DNA of 64,000 nucleotides, from positions 1 to 64,000 of the forward strand of contig NZ_BAFU01000073.1 in NCBI RefSeq assembly GCF_000308495.1. The letters run 5' to 3'. The translations under genes and the position numbers were made by a program. Positions 54,357 to 63,490 of the stretch are shown in pieces. This DNA is from Nocardia brevicatena NBRC 12119. GTDB taxonomy: Bacteria > Actinomycetota > Actinomycetes > Mycobacteriales > Mycobacteriaceae. Each line of letters starts with the position of its first letter. Position 1 is the first letter of the stretch. Below the pieces are notes generated by a model. That model saw only the letters and a list, made by a program, of their open reading frames with translations, was not told the origin of the DNA and made no database searches.

Positions 54357-54566
54357 GGAGTCCCCACTCTGTAGCCGCGCGCCCCTATCGGGGCACGCGG
54401 TGATCGATCTTGGCCGGCAGACCGGACCGACGCCCCGGCTCGTCGGCGGTACCTACGGCAGTATCCGTCATCGAACTGAAATTGACCAGACAACTGGTTA
54501 ATCTTCCGAAAACTTCTGCTCACAGCGGTAATTATCGCAGGTCAGCGTACGCAATCCCAATAAGGA

Positions 54567-54590
54567 AACCAACCTGCAGACCGGTTGGTT
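54567..54590. promoter_or_regulatory. Perfect 8-bp inverted repeat
   Basis: AACCAACC (54567-54574) and GGTTGGTT (54583-54590) surround an eight-base centre TGCAGACC. It lies 64 bases after the stop of the GyrI-like pair and 211 bases before the GNAT-like gene. It could be a TetR-type operator or a weak terminator. Confidence 0.5.
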
Positions 54591-54653
54591 CTAGGTCAGC
54601 TAATCATTGGCAAGTCGGCCCGCCATTCCGAGGCGATCTCACGTCCGAACGAC

Positions 54654-55112
54654 TCACGCGGCAATGGAGATGAACAGCTCTACCGAATCCGAACCGTGCC
54701 ATATCTCGATCTCCTCGCGGTAGGCACGGGTGATCTCGGCCGAGGCGGTCGCGTCGTCGACCTGCGCCCAGACGTCCTCCACCGGATCGTGATAGTCGCC
54801 GTTGGGCACGAACCGGGCGTAGACACCCCTCGGCACCCGCACCAGCAAATCACCGACCGGTGCGGCCTCGGGGGCCGGATACTCGAAGCTGACCAGAGCG
54901 TTGTAGGTGCCGGTGGGGGTCCGCACATACACCGTGTACATGGGACGGTCGGCCACGGGAGTCCGGCCGTTCACCTCCTCCGCCCGCTCCCTGAGCCGGT
55001 CCTTGAGGAACTCGATCAGCTCGCTGTTGCTGACCTTGAAGCTCGGCCGCACCTTCGGCACCACGAGTCCGCCGTAGATGGCCTCGCCGCGTACCACGAT
55101 CGTGTAGCTCAT
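54654..55112 (-). CDS. GyrI-like effector-binding protein, second of a pair
   Basis: A 152-residue stand-alone protein of the GyrI/AraC effector-binding fold: SYTIVVRGEAIYGGLVVPKV, then YTVYVRTPTGTYNALVSFEY, VGDLLVRVPRGVYARFVPNG and AEITRAYREEIEIW. There is no DNA-binding domain. Such proteins bind small hydrophobic molecules or, as in SbmC/GyrI, protect gyrase. ATG 55112 overlaps the TGA of the upstream paralogue (ATGA). Confidence 0.7.
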   Translation of the reverse strand: MSYTIVVRGEAIYGGLVVPKVRPSFKVSNSELIEFLKDRLRERAEEVNGRTPVADRPMYTVYVRTPTGTYNALVSFEYPAPEAAPVGDLLVRVPRGVYARFVPNGDYHDPVEDVWAQVDDATASAEITRAYREEIEIWHGSDSVELFISIAA

Positions 55113-55552
55113 CGCGACTCGACCGCCAGATACAGATCGATCCGGTAGGCATGCGGGTAGTACTCGAAATCGCCGGTGTAGGTCCGTCTGATCTGGTTGT
55201 GCTCTTCGGCATAGGTGATCTGCGCCCACAGACCGGTCATGATCTCCGGGAAGTTGCCGATGGAACTGAACCGCGCGTACGTGCCGCGCGGCAACCGCGC
55301 GATCAGATGCCCCCGGGTGACCTCTTCGAACGAGGAACACCGATAACCGACGATCTGGGTGTTGTAGGTGCCCAGTTCCGCGGAGTAGTCGGTATAGGCG
55401 CTGGCCAGCGGCCCGCCGAGTTCGTGGTGCAGCACCGAGGCCCAGGCCCTTTCCAAATCGTGGTCCCGCAGTTCCCCGAGCGCGCGCTTCGGGCTGCGCA
55501 CCGGCAACCCGGCAACCCACGTCTCGTCCCGCTCGACGATGTCAAACTGCAT
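55109..55552 (-). CDS. GyrI-like effector-binding protein, first of a pair
   Basis: A 147-residue protein with the same fold as the next gene: MQFDIVERDETWVAGLPVRS, YNTQIVGYRCSSFEEVTRGH, LIARLPRGTYARFSSIGNFP and DFEYYPHAYRIDLYLAVESR. The pattern PRG(T/V)YARF is shared by both paralogues. No DNA-binding domain. ATG 55552. The two genes overlap by four bases and look like a tandem duplication. Confidence 0.7.
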   Translation of the reverse strand: MQFDIVERDETWVAGLPVRSPKRALGELRDHDLERAWASVLHHELGGPLASAYTDYSAELGTYNTQIVGYRCSSFEEVTRGHLIARLPRGTYARFSSIGNFPEIMTGLWAQITYAEEHNQIRRTYTGDFEYYPHAYRIDLYLAVESR

Positions 55553-56052
55553 GAAACGACTCTTTCAGCTGCATCCGCGGGCCTGGGCCCACGTCCGGTC
55601 GGCCAGACTCGCCATGCTATCAACCAACCCCGGCCGCGAACCGATCCGCGGCAACGGGCCCACGGCCGGTGAACTGGACAAACGTCCTGCAATAACGGCC
55701 GCCGAGCATTCCGCGGGTCCACCCCATCGGAAACCGGCGAACGGTACCGGATCCCCCACCCGATAATCGAACGACGAGACGTGAAGTGTTCACGATCACC
55801 TCTTTACGCGCTCGTGAAATACTTTCCCGAATAAAGGGATTCGGTATTTTACCCCTATTCCCATCATTGGGGATATAACCGAATATTGTTCCCCAATTAA
55901 CCGCCGAAAGCCTCCTCGTCCATCACCAGTTCAGCTGAATTTCATTCGAAATCATTAGACATGCCTGCATGGCAGGAAAAGCGGACCGGCTTCCGGCGTG
56001 TCGGTCACGGTACCGACAAATCGGGCACCTTCGGCGGTGAGTTCCGACCACG
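55553..56052. other. 500-bp intergenic stretch with an AT-rich core
   Basis: The first part is ordinary GC-rich sequence. About 55790-55960 is clearly AT-richer than the rest of the window (runs such as AATAAAGGGATTCGGTATTTT). It probably holds promoters for the divergent GyrI-like pair and the conjugation-type gene. No gene, hairpin or tRNA is seen. The composition suggests foreign DNA. Confidence 0.5.
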
Positions 56053-58275
56053 ATGCTCTCCATCGCATTCCGCGGACGTAACCCGTCGTCACGTCGTGGA
56101 CGGTGGCGGCGGCGGACGGTGTACTGCCTGGCCGCGCTGTTCGCGCTCTTCGTATTCCCCGGGGTCCTCGGGACGGTGGCGACGGCCCAGGACGGATCGA
56201 CCCCGGCCGGGATCTCCCGTATGGACGGCGTGGCCTGGATGAACGTCCGGGATTCGTCCGGGGTCCCGCTGGCCGACTATCTGTTCGTCGGCGATCCCGG
56301 TGGCCCGGGCAATCCCGGCGGAACGGTCCTCTGGGCGCTCCTCGGCCTGGAATTCGTCGGATACATGATCATCGTGACCACCGCGATCTGGTGGATCGGC
56401 TTCGCGCTGGGCTTCCAGTGGCTGGATCTGTTCGCCTCGGCGCTACGGGGAGTGGCCGATACCCTGACCGCCCAGATCGCGACACCGATCGTGCTGATAA
56501 CGGCCGCGAGTATCGGCTCGGTCTTCGTCGCGTGGTTCGTCATGCGCGGCTTTCACGCCAGGGCGGTGTCGCAAATCGTGACCATGCTGCTGGTGGCCGT
56601 CGTGGGACCGCTGTTTCTGGCCGCACCGCTGGCCGATGTGCTCTCCTCGGACGGGCTGTTGGCGCGTGGCCGCGATGTAGGCGTATCGGTAGCGGCCGGG
56701 TTGAACGGTTCCATCGATCAGAATCCCGACCATCTGGTGGCCACGATCCAGGGTGATATGGCCGACACGTTCGCCCGCCGCCCGGTGCAGGTATGGAACT
56801 TCGGACATGTGCTCGACGAGCGAGCGGCGTGCGAAGCGGCCTGGTCGGCGGGTATCACCGCGGGTGACAACGAACACGCTCGGACCGGTATCGAGGACTG
56901 CGGCGACAACGAGGCGGTCACCCGGATGGAAAACCCGAGCGTCGGACAGCTGTGCACCGGTCTGATACTGCTGCTGTCCGCCCTGGTGTTGTTGGCGTTC
57001 GCCGCCTATCTCTCCGGCCAGATCCTCAAGGCCGCCCTGGACGCCATCTATCAGGGGTTCATGGCGATCTTCGGCTTCGCGGCGGGCGGTTTCGTCTATG
57101 GGCCGAGCCAGACCTTCCTGGTCCGCAACCTCGTCAACACCGGAATCGCGGCCGCCCGGATGTGCGTTTACACCATTTTCCTGGGTATCTTCCTGCTTCT
57201 CCTGACCAATCTGTTCCGAGTCGCGGATGGCCAAGTGATCGCCGTGATCGTCATCGCGGCCATGGTCGAGATCGTCGCCGTCCTCCAGTTGAGTCGGCTC
57301 CACAAGGGGCTGACGCGGGGTTCTTCCTGGGTCACCAACCGTTTCGCGTCGGCCATCCAGGGCGGGGGCGCCACGACCGGCTCCGGCGGAACCGCCCTGG
57401 GAATGGGTTCGGGCGGCGCGACCACGAAGGGCTCCGGCGGTTCCGGGCTCGGTTTCGTCGGCACGCTCGCGGCAGTCAACACCCTCAACACCTCTCCGGT
57501 CCTCGCCTGGGTCGCCGGGCGCACGCTCAATCCGCTCAATCCCTACGCGCGCGGTCTGAAGGCCTCGCAGCGAGCCAATATCGCCACCGCCGCCGGCCGC
57601 CAGGAGTCCTGGACGTGGGCACAGCTGGCACGCCAGAACTGGCGGCTCCTCGCCATCAGCGAAGCCGACCAGTGGGGTGGTATCCATACCGAACTGGGGC
57701 TGGCCCGCGCACTGAAGTATGTGGACAACAACAGGGTTCCCGGCGGCCACCTCGCGGCGGTCCTCCGGGCGGCCGGCGCGGACGATCAGGCCGTCACCAA
57801 CGCGCTACGCGCCCGCGCCGTCCAGGAGGCCAGCAGGTCCCGGAACCCATTCGGTTTCGCACCTCTCCAGAAGGCCGTCGCCTCCGCCTACGCGGTGGAG
57901 AACCACGCCGACGTCGAAGCGGCGCGGGCCTTCGCGGCACAGGCCGTCAGCGCGGCGGACAGTCTGGCCAGGCACACCCCGGCACCGCCGCCGAACGCCG
58001 TGCTCGACCATGCGTTCATCCGCCGGGTCGAGCAGAATTGGGACTCCGAACGCGCCCTGCGCGCCGCGATCACCCCGGACGAATGGAACAACGTCGGTCG
58101 CGAGACCCGTCAGGCGATAGCCGACCGACTCTCACAGGAGCACCTGACGCTCGCCCGAGCCCACTATGACAACCCCACCGACAGCAGTCGGGCCGTACTG
58201 CTCCGCTCCGCTCGGCGTCTCGCGAACCTGAACCACATGGACCTGACACAGGGCCTCGACCCCTGGGATCCGTAA
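56053..58275 (+). CDS. Conjugation-type (VirB6/TrbL-like) polytopic membrane protein, orphan
   Basis: A 740-residue protein. It has a signal-peptide-like start (VYCLAALFALFVFPGVLGTV then ATAQDG), about six further membrane segments between residues 90 and 430 (for example VLWALLGLEFVGYMIIVTTA, LILLLSALVLLAFAAYLSG, GQVIAVIVIAAMVEIVAVLQ), a Gly-rich linker near 440-475 and a soluble helical C-terminal part of about 250 residues. This layout fits the TrbL/VirB6-type channel components of actinobacterial integrative conjugative elements. No VirB4, TraG or relaxase gene is near, so it looks like an orphan. ATG 56053; the ribosome site is weak (GGTGAG). Confidence 0.6.
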   Translation: MLSIAFRGRNPSSRRGRWRRRTVYCLAALFALFVFPGVLGTVATAQDGSTPAGISRMDGVAWMNVRDSSGVPLADYLFVGDPGGPGNPGGTVLWALLGLEFVGYMIIVTTAIWWIGFALGFQWLDLFASALRGVADTLTAQIATPIVLITAASIGSVFVAWFVMRGFHARAVSQIVTMLLVAVVGPLFLAAPLADVLSSDGLLARGRDVGVSVAAGLNGSIDQNPDHLVATIQGDMADTFARRPVQVWNFGHVLDERAACEAAWSAGITAGDNEHARTGIEDCGDNEAVTRMENPSVGQLCTGLILLLSALVLLAFAAYLSGQILKAALDAIYQGFMAIFGFAAGGFVYGPSQTFLVRNLVNTGIAAARMCVYTIFLGIFLLLLTNLFRVADGQVIAVIVIAAMVEIVAVLQLSRLHKGLTRGSSWVTNRFASAIQGGGATTGSGGTALGMGSGGATTKGSGGSGLGFVGTLAAVNTLNTSPVLAWVAGRTLNPLNPYARGLKASQRANIATAAGRQESWTWAQLARQNWRLLAISEADQWGGIHTELGLARALKYVDNNRVPGGHLAAVLRAAGADDQAVTNALRARAVQEASRSRNPFGFAPLQKAVASAYAVENHADVEAARAFAAQAVSAADSLARHTPAPPPNAVLDHAFIRRVEQNWDSERALRAAITPDEWNNVGRETRQAIADRLSQEHLTLARAHYDNPTDSSRAVLLRSARRLANLNHMDLTQGLDPWDP

Positions 58276-58481
58276 CGACCCGACTCCGATCGGTTGCCGG
58301 GTGAACTCGCTGAGCCCGGCGCCCACTGCGGGCTCGAACGCCATCGGCCCGGCGGCTCCCGACAGACCTTCTGGAACCGGAACATCTGGCGTCCGTGCCG
58401 GCGGAGTAGCGCGATGTTCTTCGAACGGGTCCATGATGAGCGCTCCTTCGCGACATCAGGGCGCTGGACGGGCCGGCCCAT

Positions 58482-58505
58482 CTCATATTGTCGTCATAAT
58501 ATGAG
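58482..58505. promoter_or_regulatory. Palindromic operator over the start of the truncated TetR gene
   Basis: CTCATATT (58482-58489) and AATATGAG (58498-58505) form a perfect inverted repeat with an eight-base centre. The right arm contains the ATG of the TetR gene at 58501, so binding would block its own start. Size fits a TetR operator. Confidence 0.65.
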
Positions 58506-58695
58506 TCAGAGGGAGCACCAGAAAGAAGAATCACGGCAACGGATCGTGCGATCGGCGATAGGCCTGCTCAGATTTCGCGGGCCGGCCACCGTGAGCGTGG
58601 CGGACGTCATGGCCGGCGCGGGCCTTACCGTCGGCGGGTTCTACGCCCATTTCCCGTCCAAGGAGGAGTCAACCGCCCTCAGTCGCTCGACATGA
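58501..58695 (+). pseudogene. Truncated TetR-family regulator (DNA-binding domain only)
   Basis: A 64-residue frame with a complete TetR helix-turn-helix: ESRQRIVRSAIGLLRFRG, then VADVMAGAGLTVGGFYAHFP and SKEES. A normal protein goes on for 120-150 more residues; here it stops after LSRST. No continuation is found in the other frames. It has no ribosome site, but the start lies in an operator-like palindrome, which fits a leaderless autoregulated mRNA. A DNA-binding-only product could still bind weakly. Confidence 0.7.
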
Positions 58696-59117
58696 CGTGC
58701 ATCGAGACCGTCATCGGCCGGCCCCATCGCTCGTCGGGAAGGTGAACGACGTCCGCCGACAGGCGGCTCTCCCTCGAGCTGTGAGAGACGTGGTCAGAGC
58801 GGAAGCGGCGGCCTGATCGCGAAGTATGCGCTCGGTCCCTGGCCGCGAGGGCCATGCCGGTGATCGTGATACCCGAGGAACTGCGCTACGACGTCATCGA
58901 TCAGTTCCGCGAGTGGTTCGGTGGGGATGACCCCGCAGTCGACCAAGCCGGATGCCCTGGAATGTCGCGAGGAAGATCGGTCCGATCTGCTCTGGGCCCC
59001 ATCTCGGGAGCCTTCCCCGGCATGGCCTCGGTGGGACATCTCCGGCACCGAGCCAAGCGAAGCCCTCAACAGCGAGGACGTTGAGCACCGCCTGCCGGTC
59101 CGGGAATATCGACCGAA
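58696..59117. other. Non-coding stretch before tRNA-Ala
   Basis: About 420 bases with no supported gene. Short open frames on both strands have no ribosome site and no recognisable content. It follows the broken TetR gene and abuts the CCA end of tRNA-Ala, a place where integrated elements leave debris, but I see no direct repeat of the tRNA end. Confidence 0.4.
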
Positions 59118-59193
59118 TGGTGGAGCTAAGGGGAATCGAACCCCTGACCTTCTCGATGCGAACGAGACGCGCTACCAACTGCGCTATAGCCCC
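59118..59193 (-). tRNA. tRNA-Ala (anticodon CGC)
   Basis: The minus strand folds as a cloverleaf. GGGGCTA pairs with TAGCTCC, including the G3:U70 pair that identifies tRNA-Ala. The anticodon stem-loop is TCTCG-TTCGCAT-CGAGA (anticodon CGC), the T arm is AGGGG-TTCGAAT-CCCCT, the discriminator is A, and CCA is encoded at 59118-59120. It stands alone. Confidence 0.95.
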
Positions 59194-59307
59194 GGATGGT
59201 TCGTTGACCGAACCGCTGTGCCACTGTAGCAAACAGGCGCCGCAGACTCCGAATCGAGGTCCTCACCTGGGCGCATACCGCCTTCGCCGCTCACGGCCCC
59301 GAGCGAT

Positions 59308-60300
59308 TCACGCCCCGGCGGCGCGACGGATATCACCGCCTGCGGCGCGGTGGCGGACGGTGCGGGCGGTGGTGGCGTCATAGGTCTCGAGATGCTCAAA
59401 GACCGGATCCTCGTCGTCGGGTTCGAGCAGTTCGGAACGGCGGAGCAGCGCGCGGGCGGTATCGCGGTCCATTCCCCGGTGCGAGGCCGGGGTGCCGCGT
59501 CCGACGGGCGGCGCTTCGGCGGACCGGCGGTCCCGGGCGAGACGGGCGCTGCGGCGCCGGCGGATTTCCTCCTCCATCCGCACCTGCCTGCGCAGATAGG
59601 CCAGATAGGCGACGAGCACGGTGACCGCGCCCCCGCAGCCCCACCAGAAGGGGGTCGCTACGGCGATGGCCAGGCCTCCGCACAGCAGAGCGCCGAGCAC
59701 GAGCGCCAGGACGGCGCGCTGGCGAAAGGTGTAGCGGGCGGCGCGGGCGGCCGCGTCGGCCTCCGGGTCGAATCCACCGCGGCCCCGTCGGGTGGGAACG
59801 AAATCGTCGTCGAGATCGTGCGGCCGACCGACGTCGGGGTCGCGGAGGGCGGGTGGGCGCGCGGGCGGGATCCGCGCCGGTACGGTGTCGGCCCGGTCAT
59901 GTGTCACGGGGTCCGGATCGGGGATTGCGGGATCCTCGTCGCGGTCGGCGTCGTCGTCGGTGGCGAACCACGGGTCCGCAGTGTCCGGCGGGTCCGCGAG
60001 GGCCACACCGACACCGGTGCCCGAGCGTTCCTCGTCAGCCTCGGTGACGGGATCGTCGGCCGATGTCGTCATCCGATCCTCCGCATCTTTGCTGTGGTGA
60101 CGCTTTCTGTAGGGGCGGGTGGACCGCTTGCGGGCATGCCCGCTTCCGGCGCGCCGCTTGGAACCTCCACGGTGCAGTACCCGGGTGGCCAGGGCGGTGT
60201 CGGTGGTCCGTCGTATTCTCGGGTGGCGGTCGGCGAGGATGGGGAACAGCACGAAGACCCAGAGCACGACCAAGCCGATCCACAGGATCGAATTCGGCAT
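59308..60300 (-). CDS. sepX: Divisome protein SepX/GlpR
   Basis: A 330-residue protein with an N-terminal membrane segment (SILWIGLVVLWVFVLFPILA), a basic stretch ADRHPRIRRTTDTALATRV, a long acidic disordered region, two more hydrophobic segments at about 225-265 and a basic C-terminal part. This layout matches SepX/GlpR (M. tuberculosis Rv0996), which works with Glp and FtsZ/Wag31 in cell division in actinobacteria. It is the last gene of galU-glp-rimJ-sepX. ATG 60300 is 11 bases after GGAGG; the frame is open to 60390. Confidence 0.85.
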   Translation of the reverse strand: MPNSILWIGLVVLWVFVLFPILADRHPRIRRTTDTALATRVLHRGGSKRRAGSGHARKRSTRPYRKRHHSKDAEDRMTTSADDPVTEADEERSGTGVGVALADPPDTADPWFATDDDADRDEDPAIPDPDPVTHDRADTVPARIPPARPPALRDPDVGRPHDLDDDFVPTRRGRGGFDPEADAAARAARYTFRQRAVLALVLGALLCGGLAIAVATPFWWGCGGAVTVLVAYLAYLRRQVRMEEEIRRRRSARLARDRRSAEAPPVGRGTPASHRGMDRDTARALLRRSELLEPDDEDPVFEHLETYDATTARTVRHRAAGGDIRRAAGA

Positions 60301-60565
60301 AGCCGTCCGCACCTCCGTCCCCGCCTGGTCGTTGTTCCGAGCCCATATGGCGAACGGTGGCTGCCCGGCCGCGGTATCACCCTGCGGCACCGGGTCACCG
60401 AGCGCGTGGCGGGCTCCCGATCGGCGGTACGGGGGCGCACCACCGACGTCCGTAGGTTAATTCCGAGTAGGGGTATGGCACGGCAGGCGCGCCGTGCACA
60501 TGCGCCACATGAGTCACATTTCCATCGGACTCGACCACCTCGGGTGGATTTCGCCGATTACCGAT

Positions 60566-61225
60566 TCACTTCAGCGTCAACCGCCCTTCCCGAGCCAGCC
60601 GGCTCACCACCCTCCCCGACAGCTCCTCCACCGTGATCCCGACCAGCAGGTGATCGCGCCACGCACCGTCGACATCGAGGTACCGGCGCAACAGACCCTC
60701 TTCCCGGAATCCCACATTGCGCAGTACCGCCTGGCTCGCCAGATTCTCCGGTCGCACAGTCGCTTCCACGCGATGCAGTCCGACCGGCCCGAAGCAGTGG
60801 TCGAGCCCCAGCGCGAGGGCGGCCGTGGCCACTCCCTGCCCACCGACGTCCTTGGCGACCCAATAGCCGATCCATGCCGAGCGCAGCGCCCCCCGCACGA
60901 TATTTCCGACGGTCAACTGCCCGCTGAAGGCTCCGTCGACCTCGATGGCCAGCGGAATCATCGCGCCGCGTCGGGCCTCCGCCTTCAGACTCGACCACAG
61001 GGGCGGCCAATTCGACGCGTGATTGCGCGTCTCCCAGGCACCGCGACCGGTGGGCTCCCACGGTTCCAGATGTGCCCGGTCACGCAACCGGATCCGGCTC
61101 CACGCGGCCGCGTCGCGCAACCGTACCGGGCGCAGCGAGACGTCCCCGGCAGCCACCCGTACCGGGCCCAGATGCGCGGGCCATCCAGGATGCTGGGAGG
61201 TACGGAATACGTTCACCGACTCCAC
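60566..61225 (-). CDS. rimJ: RimJ-type GNAT N-acetyltransferase
   Basis: A 219-residue acetyltransferase of the RimJ/RimL group, which modifies N-termini of ribosomal and other proteins. VSLRPVRLRDAAAWSRIRLR opens the domain, WIGYWVAKDVGGQGVATAAL carries the acetyl-CoA loop (Q/RxxGxG/A), and VEATVRPENLASQAVLRNVG is the C-terminal signature. GTG 61225 is three bases after the glp stop. It is in the same place as M. tuberculosis Rv0995. Confidence 0.9.
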   Translation of the reverse strand: MESVNVFRTSQHPGWPAHLGPVRVAAGDVSLRPVRLRDAAAWSRIRLRDRAHLEPWEPTGRGAWETRNHASNWPPLWSSLKAEARRGAMIPLAIEVDGAFSGQLTVGNIVRGALRSAWIGYWVAKDVGGQGVATAALALGLDHCFGPVGLHRVEATVRPENLASQAVLRNVGFREEGLLRRYLDVDGAWRDHLLVGITVEELSGRVVSRLAREGRLTLK

Positions 61226-61228
61226 TTC

Positions 61229-62488
61229 TCAGCCGCGCTGTGCCAGGAATGCGACCCGAACCTTGTCACCGGTACGGATATCGGTGTCGTCGGGTTCCAC
61301 CACGATCAGGCTGTTCGCCTCGGCCAATGTTGCCAGCAGATGGGAGGACGCACCCGTCCCGTTACCCAATGGCTGCACCAGATACTCACCTGTCGCTTCG
61401 TCCCGCATGAGTTGGGCCCGCAGATAGCCCTTACGCCCGGCCATGGACTGGATCGGCGTTATCGTGCGAGCCTTGATGATCCGGCGCATCGGCTGGCGCC
61501 GTCCCAGCGCGATCCGGATCAACGGCCGCACCATAACTTCGAACACCACCAAGGCGCCCACCGGATTGGACGGCAACAGGAATGTGGGCACCTCGTCGCG
61601 GCCGAGTCGCCCGAAACCCTGCACCGAACCGGGATGCATTGCCACCCGGGTGATCTCCAGCTCGCCGAGCCCCTCGAGCGCCTCCTGCACCTGCTCGGAC
61701 GCCCAGCCGCCGACCGCCCCCGCGATCACGACGATCTCGGCCCGCACCAGTTGGCCTTCCACCACATCGCGGAGCCGGCGCGGATCGTCGTCGACGATGC
61801 CCACCCGGTTGACGTCTGCGCCGGCATCACGCGCGGCGGCGGCCAGCGCATACGAATTCACGTCGTACACCTGACCGGGGCCGGGGGTGCGGTCGATATC
61901 GATCAATTCCCCGCCGATCGATATCACCGACAGTCGCGGTCGCGGATGTACCAGCACCTTGTCCTGGCCGACGGCGGCGAGCAGACCGACCTGCGCGGCG
62001 CCGATGATGGTGCCCGCGCGTACCGCGACATCCCCCGGCTGCACATCGTCACCGGTGCGCCGGACGTAGTCACCCGAACGCACCGGCTCATAGACCTTGA
62101 TCCGGGACCGGCCGCCGTCGGTGCAGTCCAACGGAAGTACCGCGTCGGCCAGGGTGGGCAGCGGCGCACCGGTGGCGACCCGCACCGTCTGGCGGGGCTG
62201 AAGCCGGATGGGCTGACGCGAACCGGCCATCACCTCACCCACCACCGGCAGGGTCAGATCCACCAGGTCACCGTTCTCGTCGCGGATATCGGCGCCCGCG
62301 GAGGCCACATCGACACTGCGAACCGCGTAGCCGTCGATGGCGGCCTGGTCGAATCCGGGCAACGGCCGTTCGGTGATGACGTCCTCGGCGCACAGCAGGC
62401 CCTGGGCCTCGGAGATCGCGACTCGGACCGGCCGGGGCGCGACCGCCGCGGCAGTCACCTTGATCTGCTGATCCTCAACCGAGCGCAT
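61229..62488 (-). CDS. glp: Gephyrin-like molybdotransferase Glp (MoeA family)
   Basis: A 419-residue MoeA-family protein. LPGFDQAAIDGYAVRS is the domain III signature, VRVATGAPLPTLADAVLPLD the next motif, YDVNSYALAAAARDAGADVN is the start of the MPT-binding domain, and LLPSNPVGALVVFEVMVRPL closes it; the usual GG(V/T)S is IAGAVGGWAS. In corynebacteria and mycobacteria this copy (Glp) partners GlpR/SepX in cell division, so the presence of sepX two genes downstream supports that name rather than plain molybdenum insertion. Confidence 0.88.
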   Translation of the reverse strand: MRSVEDQQIKVTAAAVAPRPVRVAISEAQGLLCAEDVITERPLPGFDQAAIDGYAVRSVDVASAGADIRDENGDLVDLTLPVVGEVMAGSRQPIRLQPRQTVRVATGAPLPTLADAVLPLDCTDGGRSRIKVYEPVRSGDYVRRTGDDVQPGDVAVRAGTIIGAAQVGLLAAVGQDKVLVHPRPRLSVISIGGELIDIDRTPGPGQVYDVNSYALAAAARDAGADVNRVGIVDDDPRRLRDVVEGQLVRAEIVVIAGAVGGWASEQVQEALEGLGELEITRVAMHPGSVQGFGRLGRDEVPTFLLPSNPVGALVVFEVMVRPLIRIALGRRQPMRRIIKARTITPIQSMAGRKGYLRAQLMRDEATGEYLVQPLGNGTGASSHLLATLAEANSLIVVEPDDTDIRTGDKVRVAFLAQRG

Positions 62489-62524
62489 CCGGCCCTTCCC
62501 GATCTTCCTCGCTAGCAGTCGATC

Positions 62525-63490
62525 TCATTCGTACGCGGTGAGCTGCGGATCCCGGTCGGGGCCGAGCCGGTTCCGGAGCCATTCGCGCAGGGCGGGCCCA
62601 TATTCCTCCCGCTGCAGCGCGAAATCCACCGCAGCACGAAGATAGCCGCCCGGGTTCCCCAAATCATGGCGCGACCCACGGTGCACCACCACATGAACCG
62701 AGTGACCTTCGGATATCAGCAGGGAAATGGCGTCGGTGAGTTGCAGTTCGCCGCCCGCGCCGGGACCGATCCGCCGCACGGCGTCGAATATCGCGCGGTC
62801 CAGCAAATAACGTCCTGCGGCGGCGAAGGAGGACGGCGCCTCGTCCGGACGTGGTTTCTCCACCATGCCCTTGACGCGCAAGACATTCGGTTCGACCGCA
62901 TCGGGTACCGGCGCGACATCGAATACGCCGTACGCACCGATCTCCTCCGCGCGCACATCGATGGCGCACAGCACCGACCCGCCGAGTTTTCGGCGCACCC
63001 GGCCCATCACCTCCAGAACCCCGCACGGCAGCACCAGATCGTCCGGCAGCAGCACCGCGACGGCGTCCTCATCGGGATCGAGTACCTGTTCGGCCTGGGC
63101 GACGGCATGCGCGAGCCCGAGCGGTTCCCCTTGCACCACCGAGACGACATCGAGCAACCCCGGCGCCTTGCGGACCTTTTCCAGAAGGTGGAATTTGCCG
63201 CGTTCGACCAGCGCGTTCTCCAGCACCAGATCTTCCACGAAATGTGCGACAACCCCGTTCTTACCGGGCGATGTCACGATCACCAGACGCTCGGCGCCGG
63301 ATTCGGCGGCTTCGGTGGCCACCAATTCGATTCCGGGGGTGTCGACCACCGGCAGCAATTCCTTGGGCACCGTTTTGGTCGCGGGCAGAAATCGAGTTCC
63401 GAGCCCGGCCGCCGGCACAACGGCAGTACGGAAACTCGATCCCCCCACCGGGACGAACTCCTTGCCATGCTCTGCGGCCTCGATTGTCAT
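62525..63490 (-). CDS. galU: UTP-glucose-1-phosphate uridylyltransferase
   Basis: A 321-residue nucleotidyltransferase making UDP-glucose for trehalose, glycolipid and cell-wall polysaccharide synthesis. AAGLGTRFLPATKTVPKELL is the nucleotide-binding motif (about residues 28-47), KNGVVAHFVEDLVLENALVE and VKGMVEKPRPDEAPS follow as in GalU. ATG 63490. It is the first gene of the minus-strand operon galU-glp-rimJ-sepX and is divergent from the cyclo-ligase gene with a 159-base gap. Confidence 0.95.
   Translation of the reverse strand: MTIEAAEHGKEFVPVGGSSFRTAVVPAAGLGTRFLPATKTVPKELLPVVDTPGIELVATEAAESGAERLVIVTSPGKNGVVAHFVEDLVLENALVERGKFHLLEKVRKAPGLLDVVSVVQGEPLGLAHAVAQAEQVLDPDEDAVAVLLPDDLVLPCGVLEVMGRVRRKLGGSVLCAIDVRAEEIGAYGVFDVAPVPDAVEPNVLRVKGMVEKPRPDEAPSSFAAAGRYLLDRAIFDAVRRIGPGAGGELQLTDAISLLISEGHSVHVVVHRGSRHDLGNPGGYLRAAVDFALQREEYGPALREWLRNRLGPDRDPQLTAYE

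Noticed and set aside
58132-58434. 100-codon minus-strand frame starting MDPFEEHRATPP opposite the truncated TetR gene
   Set aside because: It could be the start of a lost divergent gene, but it runs antisense into the conjugation-type gene and shows no family pattern.
58794-59069. 91-codon minus-strand frame next to tRNA-Ala
   Set aside because: No ribosome site and no recognisable content; the adjacent plus-strand frames are equally open.
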